Shown in pieces: positions 63,504 through 64,000 of a DNA stretch of 64,000 nucleotides; position 1 is the first letter of the stretch, and every line of letters starts with the position of its first letter. Below the pieces are notes generated by a model. That model made no database searches. It saw nothing but the letters and a program-made list of their open reading frames with translations, and was not told the DNA's origin. Location of the stretch: assembly GCF_002102345.1 (NCBI RefSeq), contig NZ_LQPP01000047.1:124001-188000 (forward strand). Reading direction: 5' to 3'. The position numbers were made by a program, and so were the translations under genes. This stretch comes from Mycolicibacterium peregrinum. GTDB lineage: Bacteria > Actinomycetota > Actinomycetes > Mycobacteriales > Mycobacteriaceae.

Positions 63504-64000
63504 GTGCAACCGACTCAGACAGCCGTACTCGACCGCCCCGAAGACCTGACCTGCGACTGGCTGACCGCCGCCCTCGGTGCCGGCCAGGTCAGCGCATTCA
63601 CTTTCGAGCGGATCGGCACCGGCCAGATGAGCGAGTGTTACCGCGTCGCGCTGAGCTACGCGGGTGACGCCGCCGGGCCCGCTTCGGTGGTACTCAAGGT
63701 GGCCGCCACTGACCCCAACAGCCGCCAGACCGGACTGTCCCTGGGGCTTTACGAGCGCGAGGTGCGGTTCTACACCGACATCGCGCCCGCCCTGGCGCCC
63801 GGGCCTGTGGCACCGTGCTACCACGCCGCGATCGACACCCAGACCGGTGCCTTCGATCTGCTGCTGGGCGATGCGGTTCCCGCCCTGGTGGGTGACGAGA
63901 TCCGCGGCGCCACAGCCGAACAGGCCGCCGTGGCGCTCGCCGAGCTCGGTAGCGTGCACGGATCAAAGGCCGGCGCCGAGGCCCTGGACCAGGCTGAATG
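63504..64000 (+). CDS. APH/EcK-like phosphotransferase, 5' part (runs off the window)
   Basis: The first 165 codons of a phosphotransferase-family protein. RIGTGQMSECYRVALSYAG is the nucleotide-binding strand-loop, and VVLKVAATDP carries the Lys that positions ATP. This is the same family as the gene at 43459-44562, whose corresponding segment is IGTGQTGATYRVSVTYRDG. The GTG at 63504 is chosen because TAGGTT lies six bases upstream and the sequence starting VQPTQTAVLDRPEDLTCDWL aligns with the N terminus of relatives. The catalytic loop lies beyond the end. Confidence 0.75.
   Translation, partial: MQPTQTAVLDRPEDLTCDWLTAALGAGQVSAFTFERIGTGQMSECYRVALSYAGDAAGPASVVLKVAATDPNSRQTGLSLGLYEREVRFYTDIAPALAPGPVAPCYHAAIDTQTGAFDLLLGDAVPALVGDEIRGATAEQAAVALAELGSVHGSKAGAEALDQAE

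Noticed and set aside
1..64000. tRNA, rRNA, insertion sequence, prophage or attachment site
   Set aside because: No cloverleaf-like sequence, transposase motif, integrase or terminal repeats were noticed while reading both strands; a tRNA scan was not possible here.

Overview
The window is a piece of a high-GC actinobacterial chromosome, almost certainly a fast-growing mycobacterium (Mycolicibacterium type). The evidence is the complete Pup-proteasome set, mycobacterial lipoproteins (LppK and LppI types), RbpA, split Lnt and Ppm1, F420-type split-barrel enzymes, and many GTG/TTG starts. Gene order from left to right resembles the M. tuberculosis segment hisE/hisG to lipT (from memory roughly Rv2122c down to Rv2045c), with extra blocks inserted. 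There are no rRNA or tRNA genes, insertion sequences, prophage genes or CRISPR arrays that I can see.

Region 1 (1-11.6 kb): a sugar porter, hisE-hisG, a DUF4126 membrane protein, a mercuric-reductase-like flavoprotein, a flavodoxin, an ArsR/SRPBCC pair, then a minus-strand operon (RecB-like nuclease, thioesterase, DinB) divergent from trmI. DUF503, LppK and a second MTB12-like secreted protein follow.

Region 2 (11.7-34.8 kb): the Pup-proteasome locus. mpa comes first, then a LysR/EamA cassette and a complete ectABCD operon for ectoine and 5-hydroxyectoine, then dop-pup-prcB-prcA. A block with an SDR, two TetR regulators, a membrane protein and a baeRF-like protein separates prcA from pafA-pafB-pafC. 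tatA, tatC, helY and a DUF4333 protein follow. Pup is made in its Gln form, deamidated by Dop, ligated by PafA, and recognised and unfolded by Mpa for the PrcAB core. PafBC are transcription activators encoded in the same run.

Region 3 (34.9-52.6 kb): a 5'-3' exonuclease, a hotdog protein, PepE, an F420 biliverdin-reductase-like protein, an SDR, then aerobic cobalamin genes. cobL-cobM-cobK lie on plus, cobG-cobH-cobIJ on minus, and cobN on plus. They are interrupted by an alpha/beta hydrolase-cyclase fusion, a small-molecule kinase and its TetR.

Region 4 (52.6-64 kb): two tandem split-barrel oxidoreductases, FxsA, an amidohydrolase, lnt-ppm1, a perfect bidirectional terminator, rbpA, a zinc-ribbon protein, LppI, LipT, a copper amine oxidase and the start of a second kinase of the type seen at 43.5 kb.

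The most unusual sequence signals are not whole genes. They are a triple 35-bp repeat of coupled 12-codon mini-ORFs between pafB and pafC, a four-half-site operator with an exact 15-bp period, a TetR operator shared by two kinase loci 18 kb apart, a pair of matching hairpin elements between convergent genes, and two candidate tiny ORFs ahead of ectA and cobN.
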